Positions 16,956 through 25,243 of a DNA stretch of 64,000 nucleotides are shown here, piece after piece; within the stretch, counting starts at the first letter, position 1, and every line of letters begins with the position of its first letter. The stretch comes from Nanoarchaeota archaeon (lineage in GTDB: Archaea; EX4484-52; LFW-46): the NCBI GenBank assembly GCA_018897155.1, contig JAHILE010000045.1, positions 1 through 64,000 of the forward strand, in the 5' to 3' direction. The position numbers were made by a program, and so were the translations under genes. The notes beneath the pieces are model-generated. The model saw only the letters and a program-made list of their open reading frames with translations. It was not told the origin of the DNA and searched no databases.

Positions 16956-17366
16956 TTATTTTAGTATTTTGTAGTATTCCGGACCTTTTCCGCAACGAAT
17001 AAAACCTCGATTTTTTATAAAATCTTCCATGAGGCCAGTTGGAAAAACAATCATTGCTTTTGAAGGATAGTTTTTGCAGTCTTTGACTACGTCCATATAT
17101 ATTTCGGATCCAACACCTCTTTTCATATGATCTTCAAGTTCTTTATTGGATGCGCTTCTATGTTCTTTATCGGGAAATGTTCCATGAGGATCAAACCATA
17201 TCAGATCTGCAATTTCGTCAAAATCAGTTAAGTTTTTTAATCCTAATTTTTTGCGCGTTTCTTCGTACTTGCAATCTTTTAGATGCTTGAAGGTCACAGT
17301 AACAGATCCATGCGGTCGAGATGGATTTTCATAAATAATTTCATATTGATCTGTACGCTTTCCCAA
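16956..17366 (-). CDS. Hypothetical protein with GNAT-like C-terminus; start unusual
   Basis: The 136-residue protein ends with GVGSEIYMDVVKDCK, AMIVFPTGLMEDFIKNRGF and a final YYKIL, which resembles the last strands of a GNAT acetyltransferase without proving it. The first canonical in-frame start is TTG 17366, which has no ribosome binding site. The frame stays open and protein-like (L-K-V-D-I-R-K-T-L-G-K) up to ATA 17408, exactly where a TATA box (17430-17437) predicts the transcript to begin. A leaderless AUA start is therefore possible. Confidence 0.65.
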   Translation of the reverse strand: MGKRTDQYEIIYENPSRPHGSVTVTFKHLKDCKYEETRKKLGLKNLTDFDEIADLIWFDPHGTFPDKEHRSASNKELEDHMKRGVGSEIYMDVVKDCKNYPSKAMIVFPTGLMEDFIKNRGFIRCGKGPEYYKILK

Positions 17367-17478
17367 TGTTTTTCGGATATCAACTTTTAGAGTACTTTCA
17401 AGTGATATATCTTTAAATTAGGTTCTAACTTTATAAACTTTGTATGACATGTTCAAATAAGCGAATTATGTGATTTCT

Positions 17479-17988
17479 ATGATTTGGTCCGGCAAAAAAA
17501 CCGCAGAATGTATTGAAGGAGACAAGAAAATAGGGCCAAACGGCTGCGATTTGAAGATTTGCGAAATAGCTAAAGTTCCGGAAGATGCAACCATATACTT
17601 GCATGACAAAAAGCGCGGCTATCTTGTCAACGGCGAATTCAAGGAGCAGGCGGATGTAAAGAAACCGATTGCGCCGAATGCGGACGGCTTTTATGAGCTG
17701 TCTTACGGGGCATATGAGGTCCGAATTGCAAACAAGGTGAATGTGCCGAAGAACGCAGTTGGATTTGCATTTCCGCGCTCAACTTTCAATCGCCTTGGCA
17801 TAATAAAATCAGAAAGCGCGGTATGGGATTCAGGGTATTCCGGAATGGGCACATGCACAATAGTAGTCCCCTTGAAAAAAGCGCTTATTCATAAGGACGA
17901 ATATTGGGTCCAGTTTGTTCTTTTTGACGCAGAGGAAAGCGATAAGCAGTACAACGGTTTCTATCAGGGCGAGCTAAAGAAGCAATAA
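17479..17988 (+). CDS. dUTPase/dCTP deaminase superfamily protein
   Basis: The protein keeps the trimeric dUTPase-like signatures: FAFPRSTFNRLGI (nucleotide binding), AVWDSGYSGMGT (the catalytic-region loop) and a C-terminal YNGFYQGE arm. It is about 169 residues, nearer archaeal dUTPase-type proteins than bacterial Dcd. It likely hydrolyses dUTP, and substrate choice cannot be settled by eye. GTGAT six bases before ATG 17479 selects that start over the in-frame GTG at 17470. Confidence 0.82.
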   Translation: MIWSGKKTAECIEGDKKIGPNGCDLKICEIAKVPEDATIYLHDKKRGYLVNGEFKEQADVKKPIAPNADGFYELSYGAYEVRIANKVNVPKNAVGFAFPRSTFNRLGIIKSESAVWDSGYSGMGTCTIVVPLKKALIHKDEYWVQFVLFDAEESDKQYNGFYQGELKKQ

Positions 17989-18118
17989 CTCAGAAAGCGC
18001 TCCAATAGTTATTTAAAGTTCGTCAACTGTTGAATATGTGGTGCAAAAAATATAACCCTCTTAGTGATATGAATACCATACTATGACTGCCTTAAAATAA
18101 CCTGTTTGTGTGAAGCCT

Positions 18119-18850
18119 ATGATAAAGGAAGAAATTTCTCTTGATTCACTTGCAAAGAACATAGCGGGCGAAATCGTGCTTTCTGAAAATCCGGGCAATG
18201 CCATACAAAAATGGCGCAATATTTTCAAAGTCCCCCAGAGGCAGCTGGCCGATAAAATGGATGTAATGCCTTCGGTTATTTCGGATTATGAGAGCGGAAG
18301 GAGAAAGTCTCCTGGCATTCAGTTCATAAAGCGGATAGTTAATTCTCTTCTTGAAGTAGATCGCACAAATGGAAATACAGTTTCAAATGAGTTTCGGTCG
18401 ATCTATTCAAATGAGGTTCTAAGCGATGCGATTATTGATATGAAAGATTATTCAAATCCTATTTCGCTCGACGGCTTTGCAAAATCGATTGATGGATTGG
18501 TTATTAATGGTTTTGAGGGGCCGAGCAATGTCATACACGGCCATACGATAATAGATTCTCTTAAGGTTGTTATGGAACTTTCTCATACGGATTTGGCGCG
18601 CCTTTATGGACTAACAACTGAAAAAGCTATGATAATAACCAATGTAAGCTCCGGAAAAACAGCGCTTGTGGCAATAAAAGTGACAAACCTTAAGCCGAGC
18701 GCAGTCATTTTTCACGGCATAAAAGAAGTTGACCCTCTTGCAATTCGCATAGCAAAAACAGAGAAAATACCGATTATTTTGTCAAAAATGAGAACTGTGG
18801 ATGAACTTATCGTCGCTCTCAAGGTACATGCATCAAAGGAAAAGAAATGA
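18119..18850 (+). CDS. HTH transcriptional regulator (COG1709-like)
   Basis: The N-terminal region holds an XRE-type helix-turn-helix: VPQRQLADKMDVMPSVISDYESGRRKSPG. A C-terminal domain of about 130 residues is shared by a group of archaeal regulators and has a second HTH-like stretch (LSHTDLARLYGL) and a ligand-binding-like region. TTAAAAT centred about 25 nt before ATG 18119 supports a leaderless start there over GTG 18110. The target is unknown; the surface protein gene follows after a gap with its own TATA box. Confidence 0.85.
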   Translation: MIKEEISLDSLAKNIAGEIVLSENPGNAIQKWRNIFKVPQRQLADKMDVMPSVISDYESGRRKSPGIQFIKRIVNSLLEVDRTNGNTVSNEFRSIYSNEVLSDAIIDMKDYSNPISLDGFAKSIDGLVINGFEGPSNVIHGHTIIDSLKVVMELSHTDLARLYGLTTEKAMIITNVSSGKTALVAIKVTNLKPSAVIFHGIKEVDPLAIRIAKTEKIPIILSKMRTVDELIVALKVHASKEKK

Positions 18851-18916
18851 ACTTACTACACTCGTATGCATTTGGCAGCGCAAAAACTATTTATACATTA
18901 TCAAACAAATAGATGT

Positions 18917-20323
18917 ATGAAATTTTCAGGTATTCTATTGTCTTTGTTCATAACGGCAACGCTTTTTTCCATTCCGGTGCTTTCGGAGGAGATTGCATCG
19001 ACGCTTAATGTATCTATACTTTCTGAGAAAGATGCAATATTTCCCGGCGAATGCAACAAATACATTGCAACAGTGGATAATCATGGCGGTATGCAGAGAG
19101 TTGATTTTATAATCGAGGGAACAAGATTAGCTTGGATAACGCTTGGAGACGCATATTATGATTTCAATAACAGCGGCTCTAAAAACGTTATGTTTTACTT
19201 ATGTCCTCCGATAGGGACTCCTTCTGCAACACACAATTTCGTATTTAATGCGCGAGACCGCATAAACAATCGCACGACATCGCAGCCGTTTGCGATGTAT
19301 ATAATGGATCGCCCATATCTTGAATTGCGCGATGTGACCACATCAAAAGACAATTACAAGATTGGTGAGGATGTTGATTTCTCAGTTAATGTGCGTAATT
19401 TGGGACTTTCAGATGCAAAGAGAATCAAAATCCTTGCAGAAATATCCGGACAAGGTGCTCCGGAAAAACAGCGCCTTGAAATACCGCTTATAGAAGCAGA
19501 ACGAGGCGCCAGCGCAACAGGAAAATTTGAATTCGACAGGTTTGAGGCGCGCGGAAATTATGTGATAACCGGCTCAATAGTTGATGATATCGGCGATGTG
19601 CTTTACACAAAAACAAAGAATGTGCGAATCGAGGAAAAAAGCGAAGTGAAAAAAGACACTGCTGTAAAGAGCAATGCGCTTTCAAAGGAAGTGGTGATGA
19701 GTGCAATAAATACGGGAAACAAAAAAGAAACCGTGGTTTTTGAAAGCAGGGGATTGAGCTATCTTGCACTTTATTCTTTTAACCGGCAGCCGGATTCAAT
19801 AGAATACAGCGGGGCGCATAAAATATTCCGATGGACGTGCGATCTTGCGCCAGCAACATCATGTTCTGTATCATATGTTGTGGAATACTGGTTGTTCCTT
19901 GTGATTATAATTGCCGCTTTAGGAATCACCTACGTTGTCTATAGCATTGTTGAACAGCCAGAAATAAAGAAAAAATTGGTACGGGTGCACGAACGCGAGC
20001 ATACGGTTCACATAATAATCAAGAACAGGAGCAGAAAAGCGCTTCGTGAAGTGCATGTTGTTGACGTTATTCCGGACATTGTTTCTGTTGTGCCGAATTC
20101 ATTTTCTCCATCAATAAAGCCGATTGCAAAAGGAAAGAGGGGCGGGACCGAAATTGTCTGGACATTCGCAAAGCTTGAGCCCAAAGAAGAGCGCGTGCTG
20201 ACGTATAAGATACGGCCTCTTGTGATGCTGATGGGCAATGTCAGGCTTCCAAAGGCGCGCATCTACGCCGTAGACGCGCTTGGAAAGAAGTATCGCGCAG
20301 AAAGCGCGGTGATGGTGGATTAA
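18917..20323 (+). CDS. Secreted/membrane-anchored surface protein
   Basis: The start at ATG 18917 is set by TTTATACA 24 nt upstream. A signal peptide (MKFSGILLSLFITATLF, cleavage after about residue 22) precedes beta-rich CARDB-like domains (LELRDVTTSKDNYKIGEDVDF). A transmembrane helix near 19890-19950 (FLVIIIAALGITYVVYSIV) is followed by a further beta domain (VVDVIPDIVSVV, TEIVWTFAKLEPKE) of the DUF11-like type. Proteins of this build occur in archaeal cell envelopes; no enzymatic motif is seen. Confidence 0.8.
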   Translation: MKFSGILLSLFITATLFSIPVLSEEIASTLNVSILSEKDAIFPGECNKYIATVDNHGGMQRVDFIIEGTRLAWITLGDAYYDFNNSGSKNVMFYLCPPIGTPSATHNFVFNARDRINNRTTSQPFAMYIMDRPYLELRDVTTSKDNYKIGEDVDFSVNVRNLGLSDAKRIKILAEISGQGAPEKQRLEIPLIEAERGASATGKFEFDRFEARGNYVITGSIVDDIGDVLYTKTKNVRIEEKSEVKKDTAVKSNALSKEVVMSAINTGNKKETVVFESRGLSYLALYSFNRQPDSIEYSGAHKIFRWTCDLAPATSCSVSYVVEYWLFLVIIIAALGITYVVYSIVEQPEIKKKLVRVHEREHTVHIIIKNRSRKALREVHVVDVIPDIVSVVPNSFSPSIKPIAKGKRGGTEIVWTFAKLEPKEERVLTYKIRPLVMLMGNVRLPKARIYAVDALGKKYRAESAVMVD

Positions 20324-20448
20324 ATACACTTATTCTTGATGTGAACGACAAATAATAAATAAAATATTCTATCGGCAACTTGTATGCGTCAAATATAAAT
20401 GCTTAAAGACCGTTTCATACACAGTATAATAGAAAGCTTATATACTAG

Positions 20449-20476
20449 TGTAACATAATATTAACAATAAGTTACA
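20449..20476. promoter_or_regulatory. Operator-like inverted repeat at the restriction-modification 1 promoter
   Basis: TGTAAC (20449-20454) and GTTACA (20471-20476) form an inverted repeat just downstream of a TATA box CTTATATA (20438-20445) and across the predicted start at about 20467. A regulator bound here would block initiation. The first gene encodes a ribbon-helix-helix protein, so autoregulation is plausible. Confidence 0.5.
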
Positions 20477-20495
20477 TAATGTAATGGGTGTTGTG

Positions 20496-20645
20496 ATGGG
20501 TGTTGTTCGAATTGATGACAAGCTGATAAAAGAAGTCCAAGCGTGGCTGGATGAGAACGGAAATAAGTATAAACATCCAACTCTTTCTGCATTTGTAAAT
20601 AATGCCGTCTATGAGAAATTAAAAGAGGTTAAATCAAAAAAATAG
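20496..20645 (+). CDS. Ribbon-helix-helix (CopG/MetJ-type) small protein
   Basis: The 49-residue protein (53 if the ATG at 20484 is used) begins with a short strand VVRIDDKLIKEV followed by two helices, the second KHPTLSAFVNNAVYEKLKEV, the layout of RHH DNA-binding proteins. GGTG lies six bases before ATG 20496. Its stop overlaps the ribosome binding site of the methylase gene, so it leads the operon and is the likely controller of system 1. Confidence 0.75.
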   Translation: MGVVRIDDKLIKEVQAWLDENGNKYKHPTLSAFVNNAVYEKLKEVKSKK

Positions 20646-20653
20646 GTGTTCCG

Positions 20654-21658
20654 ATGAAAAAGAAATTAAGAATAATGTCTTTATTTGCCGGTTGCGGCGG
20701 CATGGATTTGGGATTCCTTATGGCTGAACACCCCGAACTGGCTTATGAGCTTGTTTGGGCTAATGATTTTGATAAAACCGCCTGCGAAACATACAAAAAG
20801 AATTTTAAGCACGACATAATATGCGGCGACATTTGGGATGTTGACTTAGAGAAGACACCAAGTGTGGATGTAATTGTTGGCGGTTTTCCATGCCAAGATT
20901 TTTCAATTCTTAGAGGGGAAAAAAGGCAGGGCTTCGACTCTAAAAGAGGGCTGTTATACACCAGATTTGTAGAAGCAGTTGCCAAAAAACTGCCGTTATT
21001 TTTTGTGGCTGAAAATGTTAAGGGGCTGCTTACAGCTCACGATGGATGGGCTATAAAAAAGATAAAAGAAGATTTTGAAAAAGTTGATCATGTCGGCTAC
21101 AAAGTCTGCCATAAACTGATAAACTTTGCAGATTACGGCGTGCCGCAAAATAGAGAAAGAGTAATAATCGTGGGAATAAGAAGCGACATAAAGGCAAGTT
21201 TTGTATTTCCCGAGCCGACGCATAAAGACAAGCATGTTCCTGCAAAAATTGCATTGTTAGGAGTGGAAACTGTGAAACTTAATAATGAAAAGATAAATAT
21301 TCAGCCTTCGACAAGAAAAAAACTTGAGTTAATTCCAGCAGGCGGCAATTATCGCAGTTTGCCCGGTTATGAAAATAGAAATTGGATGAGTTTAATATAT
21401 AAGCGGCTTCATCCAAATCAGCCATCCCCAACTATCGTGGCAAACGGAGGAGGAGGAACATGGGGATATCACTATTCAGAGCCAAGACCTTTAACAAACA
21501 GGGAGCGGGCAAGAATACAAACATTTCCCGACGATTTTGAATTTGCGGGCAATATTTCCGAAGTTAGAAAGCAGCTGGGCAATGCGGTTCCGCCGCAGGG
21601 AATAAAGCCTATTGCTGAACAGCTTCTTAGAGCTATAAATGGTGTTAAAACGGCTTAA
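20654..21658 (+). CDS. DNA (cytosine-5) methyltransferase, system 1
   Basis: The 334-residue protein shows the ordered m5C motifs: I LFAGCGGMDLGF, IV GGFPCQDFS with catalytic Cys, VI FVAENVKG, VIII QNRERVIIVG, and X QLGNAVPP near the end. It transfers a methyl group from SAM to C5 of cytosine in an unknown site. GGTG lies seven bases before the ATG. It is followed by a nuclease and, on the other strand, a Vsr gene. Confidence 0.93.
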   Translation: MKKKLRIMSLFAGCGGMDLGFLMAEHPELAYELVWANDFDKTACETYKKNFKHDIICGDIWDVDLEKTPSVDVIVGGFPCQDFSILRGEKRQGFDSKRGLLYTRFVEAVAKKLPLFFVAENVKGLLTAHDGWAIKKIKEDFEKVDHVGYKVCHKLINFADYGVPQNRERVIIVGIRSDIKASFVFPEPTHKDKHVPAKIALLGVETVKLNNEKINIQPSTRKKLELIPAGGNYRSLPGYENRNWMSLIYKRLHPNQPSPTIVANGGGGTWGYHYSEPRPLTNRERARIQTFPDDFEFAGNISEVRKQLGNAVPPQGIKPIAEQLLRAINGVKTA

Positions 21659-21700
21659 TCGCAAGTGATGCTTTATATTCTTTTCTACTCAATAGTGTTT

Positions 21701-22504
21701 ATGCCGAATTTGGATTTGAATAACGCTTCAGAGTACATTGGTATAAAAAGGGCTCTTCTTGAGCGTATAATAAAAGACGGGCGCGAATTGGAGCGCGTTA
21801 AAGAAGGCAGAAAATATGTTTTAAAAAGTGAAGATATTGATGTTTGGAAGCAGAGAAAACAGCAGAGACTTGTTGGCTTGGATAAAAACGATTTTATCAA
21901 GGCGTTTAAGTTTGCGATAGAAATTAATTATGCAGGTCATACAAGAGCGGATTTTGGCACGGCGAGGCAAAGAAGTGTAACTCAAGCTGTTGAAAATTGG
22001 ACCCAAGGCGCCCTTGCAGAAATAGCACTTGCAAAGTTTATCAAACAAAAATTCAATGTGGATATTGAGCTTGAGTACCGAATATTTGAAGATTCTATTG
22101 TCGGTCAGGACATAGTGTCGGTTAAACGGCGGGGCGTCGCAAATCCTCCAAGAAAACGCATAAGCGTCAAAAGCGGAAAAGAAAATGGAATGATGCTGAT
22201 TGTTCCAGTCAATGAAGTCGAAAGAGACGAGAGGGTTTCGGATTCTTATGTTTTCGTAAGGGTGTTTTACCCAACTGATTTTATCTTGAGGCTCTTAAGA
22301 GACCTTCCAGACATTTCGGATAAAAAAGATAAAATTCCTGAATTTTCTGGCTCTAAAGCGGAAATTGTCGGATATTGTCCGAAAGGTGAACTTGAGAAGA
22401 GGGCAGTTCCAGAAGCAGGCATAGAGGAAGAGCGGTACGTTAAGCCAAGCGGAAAAATGCATAACAGCGACGTCGATTGGCAAAGATTTGCCAACGAACT
22501 ATAA
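21701..22504 (+). CDS. Putative type II restriction endonuclease, system 1
   Basis: The protein (267 residues from ATG 21701) begins with an excisionase-like helix-turn-helix (NASEYIGIKRALLERII, RKYVLKSEDIDVWKQRK). It continues into a domain with ALAEIALAKFI, a DIVSVKR strand and ISVKSGK, which fits a PD-(D/E)XK arrangement by position only. Its place after the methylase is the main reason for the call. A TATA box (TTTATATT, 21672-21679) centred about 25 nt before ATG 21701 suggests its own leaderless promoter, separate from the methylase. Confidence 0.65.
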   Translation: MPNLDLNNASEYIGIKRALLERIIKDGRELERVKEGRKYVLKSEDIDVWKQRKQQRLVGLDKNDFIKAFKFAIEINYAGHTRADFGTARQRSVTQAVENWTQGALAEIALAKFIKQKFNVDIELEYRIFEDSIVGQDIVSVKRRGVANPPRKRISVKSGKENGMMLIVPVNEVERDERVSDSYVFVRVFYPTDFILRLLRDLPDISDKKDKIPEFSGSKAEIVGYCPKGELEKRAVPEAGIEEERYVKPSGKMHNSDVDWQRFANEL

Positions 22505-22897
22505 CTTTTTAACCAGCCTTGAGATGCATGACTTTGCATCTTTCTTGATTTCATGTTCCCATATTTTCACTACTTTGAAGCCTTGTTCTTTAAGGATTTT
22601 TTCGTTTTCTCTATCTCTTTTTACAGTTCTTTCAATTTTTGGCAACCAGTAGTCTTTATGACTTTTTGGCTCATTATAGCATTTTGGACATTTGTGCCAA
22701 AAGCAACCGTGCAGAAAAACCGCAGTATTCGTTTCGTATATTAGACTGTCTGGACTCCCTCTTATTTTTGGATGCATCTTATGTTTTATTTTTTTGGCTT
22801 TCAAATAATTATGCATCTTTTTTTCTTGAGACGTCCATTTACTTCGTATTCTTGACATTGTTCTGCTTCTTTGCTCTTTTGTAAGTGTATCTGTCAT
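22499..22897 (-). CDS. vsr: Very-short-patch-repair endonuclease (Vsr), system 1
   Basis: Vsr nicks next to T:G mismatches produced by deamination of 5-methylcytosine. The protein has RSRTMSRIRSKWTSQE, GSPDSLIY with the catalytic Asp, FLHGCFWHKCPKC (zinc and active-site His) and IWEHEIKK. I start at ATG 22897 (MTDTLTKEQRS), typical for the family. Its last six bases overlap the end of the convergent nuclease gene. Confidence 0.92.
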   Translation of the reverse strand: MTDTLTKEQRSRTMSRIRSKWTSQEKKMHNYLKAKKIKHKMHPKIRGSPDSLIYETNTAVFLHGCFWHKCPKCYNEPKSHKDYWLPKIERTVKRDRENEKILKEQGFKVVKIWEHEIKKDAKSCISRLVKKL

Positions 22898-23039
22898 ATA
22901 TACGCTATAGATATTCAAGACATTTTATTAATGTTTTGAAAACTATCGTTGTGACTATTATGCCCGAAAGATTCTAATTAACCCTACCGGTAACCGTATT
23001 CAAAAATTCACTAAAGATTAAAGAAAAAGAACTATAAAA

Positions 23040-23079
23040 GCAGCCGCACTCGCGCCTAATTACGCAAAAGTGCAGCTGC
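23040..23079 (-). terminator. Terminator-like hairpin after the ribosomal protein operon
   Basis: GCAGC-C-GCACT (23040-23050) pairs with AGTGC-A-GCTGC (23069-23079): ten base pairs with one C/A mismatch. On the minus strand it follows the L12 gene by 29 bases and is trailed by TTTTATAG and a T-rich run, as expected for termination of the cluster. Confidence 0.6.
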
Positions 23080-23108
23080 CTCATTAGCATTTGCTTCTGC
23101 TAGAAAGT

Positions 23109-23414
23109 TTATCCGAACAGCGCGCCGAGTCCAGCAGCTGCTTCTTCTTCCTTCTTTGCAGTGTCTTCTTTCTTTTCTTCCTTCTTTTCAGCCTTTGCTT
23201 CTCCGCCAGCCGCTGCAGGTGCTGCCGCAACTTGTGCGACTGCTGCCTTTGCGATAGCTTCGTCGATGTTCACGCCATCAAGAGCTGAAACAAGGGCTTT
23301 GACTTTTGCGTCATCAACCTTTGCTCCCGCTGATTCGAGAACTTTTTTCACGCCATTTTCATCGACTTTTTGCCCTGCGCTGTGCAGAAGCATTGCAGTG
23401 TAGATATATTCCAT
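23109..23414 (-). CDS. rpl12: Ribosomal protein P1 (L12)
   Basis: The stalk protein of 101 residues has the N-terminal dimerisation domain ([35 protein letters not shown]), an Ala-rich hinge, a charged Lys/Glu stretch and the universal tail [10 protein letters not shown] that contacts elongation factors. GGTGAT lies eight bases before the ATG. It is the last gene of the L11-L1-P0-L12 cluster. Confidence 0.96.
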   Translation of the reverse strand: MEYIYTAMLLHSAGQKVDENGVKKVLESAGAKVDDAKVKALVSALDGVNIDEAIAKAAVAQVAAAPAAAGGEAKAEKKEEKKEDTAKKEEEAAAGLGALFG

Positions 23415-23439
23415 AATATCACCATTAAATCATTAGTTA

Positions 23440-23631
23440 TCAATATTCATCAATTACGTAGGTTGTATTCAAAATTTTTGCTGAAACATTATTATTTTTT
23501 AGGAACTCTATAAATCCATCTTCACTATGTTTATCACCTTTATCATGGTATGCGCGAAGATATTTTTTCATTTCTACATCAGTCATGTTGGATTCGACCT
23601 CTATTCGAACAGGTCTTCCAGGTATCTCCAT
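23440..23631 (-). CDS. Small hypothetical protein inside the ribosomal cluster
   Basis: A 63-residue acidic protein (EIPGRPVRIEVESN, ending NTTYVIDEY) occupies the space between the P0 and L12 genes, which are usually adjacent in archaea. AAATATATTT upstream could give it a separate promoter. I do not recognise it. Confidence 0.55.
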   Translation of the reverse strand: MEIPGRPVRIEVESNMTDVEMKKYLRAYHDKGDKHSEDGFIEFLKNNNVSAKILNTTYVIDEY

Positions 23632-23684
23632 TTTTTGAGTGCTCTATAAGATATCTCAAATATATTTCTCATATATTTCACGAA

Positions 23685-24530
23685 TTACTGAATCTTTGCA
23701 GTACTTTTCACCGAAATCGCCTGCAGATTTGCCTTTGCAAGCAGGTGCGGAATTATTTCCTTTTCAAGGATTGTTGCGTTTATGCCGAGGTTCAGTGCAT
23801 TTCTATAAGCTTCAGATAGTTTCAGAAGCACAACGTCTTTTGTGAGGTAGTTTGCATTATATGCAAGATTGAAAGCATTCCTATATGCCTGCACAATCTG
23901 ATTAACATAAGCGGCTTCATCAACTGCAAGCAAATCTTTTCCATAGACAATGCCGCCTTCATATATTCCAGGCACATTCAGGCATATTTCCATTGGCTTT
24001 ATATTTAGTTTTCCAAGAATTCCTGCAGCGGCTTCGTTTATGACTTCACCCTGTTTTACTAGTGTTTTTGTTTCTTTGATCACTATATTAGGTCCCTGTA
24101 TTGCTGCTTTTATCCCTGCTTTTTGAAATTCTGCGATTGCAGGTCCTGGAGGCAGGTTTGTCGGGCCTTCTTGAACTATGATGTCTATCGGCGCAATATC
24201 TCCTGCTTTTGCCGATGCTTCTGATTTGTTCTTTTCGATTTTCTTGTATAGCTTGAATGGATTGTCTGTGCTTACAATCAATGCAGGAATATGAACTTTG
24301 AGTTTTGTGAGTTCGCTGATTTTGTCTTTTTTCTTCTGCGATGCTTCAATTGCCCTGTAAATGACGCTTTTCTTTGTGACGATTATTTCGGCTGAACCGC
24401 GCAATCCCTTTTTTATGTTTTGAAGCATCGAAGAAGGAAGCTTGCTTATGTCGACAATCCCGACAGTTGCATTTGATTCAATAAGCTTTTCAAGATCTTT
24501 TACTTTTTCAGTTTTCCATTTTTGAACCAT
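23685..24530 (-). CDS. rplP0: Ribosomal protein P0 (L10) without the acidic C-terminal tail
   Basis: The 281-residue protein matches archaeal P0: an rRNA-binding N-terminus (KDLEKLIESNATVGIVDIS), the insertion domain with GPTNLPPGP, and a helical spine for P1 dimers. It ends STAKIQ, without the charged hinge and L-G-A-L-F-G tail found in most archaeal P0 proteins of about 310-340 residues. The bases after the stop do not code for the missing tail in any frame, so it is not a recent frameshift. The start lies in a two-hairpin leader. Confidence 0.93.
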   Translation of the reverse strand: MVQKWKTEKVKDLEKLIESNATVGIVDISKLPSSMLQNIKKGLRGSAEIIVTKKSVIYRAIEASQKKKDKISELTKLKVHIPALIVSTDNPFKLYKKIEKNKSEASAKAGDIAPIDIIVQEGPTNLPPGPAIAEFQKAGIKAAIQGPNIVIKETKTLVKQGEVINEAAAGILGKLNIKPMEICLNVPGIYEGGIVYGKDLLAVDEAAYVNQIVQAYRNAFNLAYNANYLTKDVVLLKLSEAYRNALNLGINATILEKEIIPHLLAKANLQAISVKSTAKIQ

Positions 24531-24589
24531 TTTTAATCATCTCTTTTTACATTGGATTAAAAAGCTTGAAAATCTCGAAGATTTTCAAG
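24530..24589 (-). promoter_or_regulatory. Two-hairpin start-site leader, P0 copy
   Basis: Hairpin I is a perfect 11-bp stem (24565-24589; CTTGAAAATCT, loop TCG). Stem II pairs TTTTTAATC (24555-24563) with GATTAAAAA (24530-24538), whose last A is the A of the P0 ATG. A mini-ORF of 16 codons begins just after the L1 stop behind GAGGTA and reads MFILKIFEIFKLFNPM, running through hairpin I and ending within the loop of stem II. The layout matches the rpoK, spt5 and aCPSF1 leaders. Confidence 0.72.
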
Positions 24590-24603
24590 ATAAACATTAC
24601 CTC

Positions 24604-25230
24604 TTAAATTAATTTTACCGGCGCGCCCATCGTCGCTTTCAAATAAACCGCCTTTATGTTCTGCTTTCCATTCGGAAGGCGCTTTTCAACTCCTGCAAGA
24701 ACTGCTTCAAGGTTTTTTCCAAGTGCGTCATCATTCATTTGTTCCATTCCTATCGGGCAGCTTATTACCGGTGCGTCTTTTACAACAACCCTTACTGTTT
24801 TTTTCAAGCGCTCTATCAAGGGCTTTGGATCAACTGTGCCTGGAAGCGGTTTTGGCATTTTTCCTTTAGGACCAAGCCGCTTACCGAGGGATTTTCCGAT
24901 GCGCGCCATAAACTGCGGTTCGGATATGAAATAATCAATATTTCTTAAAAGTATCTTCTGCTCTTTTGCACTTCCCTCTATTTGCGCAAGTCTCTGTTCA
25001 TTTATAAGTTCATCAGCTTTGTCCTTTGCAGTGACTACGAGGTTTGCTCCAATTACACCTACTTTTACATCTTTGCCTCTGCCTTCTGGAAGAATTACTT
25101 CTTCAACAAAACGGTTTTCCTGTTTTTTTGAGTCATAATGCTTAAGATTAATAATTACGTCGATTGTCTGGTTGAAGTTTCTCTTAGGCTCCTGCTTTCT
25201 TATTTCCGCGAGCTGTTTTGAAATGTCCAT
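24604..25230 (-). CDS. rpl1: Ribosomal protein L1
   Basis: The 208-residue protein carries the L1 signature around GKRLGPKGKMPKPLPG and the C-terminal KATMGAPVKL. It forms the mobile L1 stalk at the ribosomal exit site and in methanogens represses its own mRNA. GGGTGT lies upstream of the ATG. It is followed by the P0 gene after a 73-base leader and preceded by L11. Confidence 0.96.
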   Translation of the reverse strand: MDISKQLAEIRKQEPKRNFNQTIDVIINLKHYDSKKQENRFVEEVILPEGRGKDVKVGVIGANLVVTAKDKADELINEQRLAQIEGSAKEQKILLRNIDYFISEPQFMARIGKSLGKRLGPKGKMPKPLPGTVDPKPLIERLKKTVRVVVKDAPVISCPIGMEQMNDDALGKNLEAVLAGVEKRLPNGKQNIKAVYLKATMGAPVKLI

Positions 25231-25243
25231 AAATACACACCCT

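Noticed and set aside
16739-17002. Plus-strand frame of 87 codons opposite the small membrane protein
   Set aside because: The minus-strand frame has a clear membrane-protein pattern; the plus frame is composition noise with scattered Cys.
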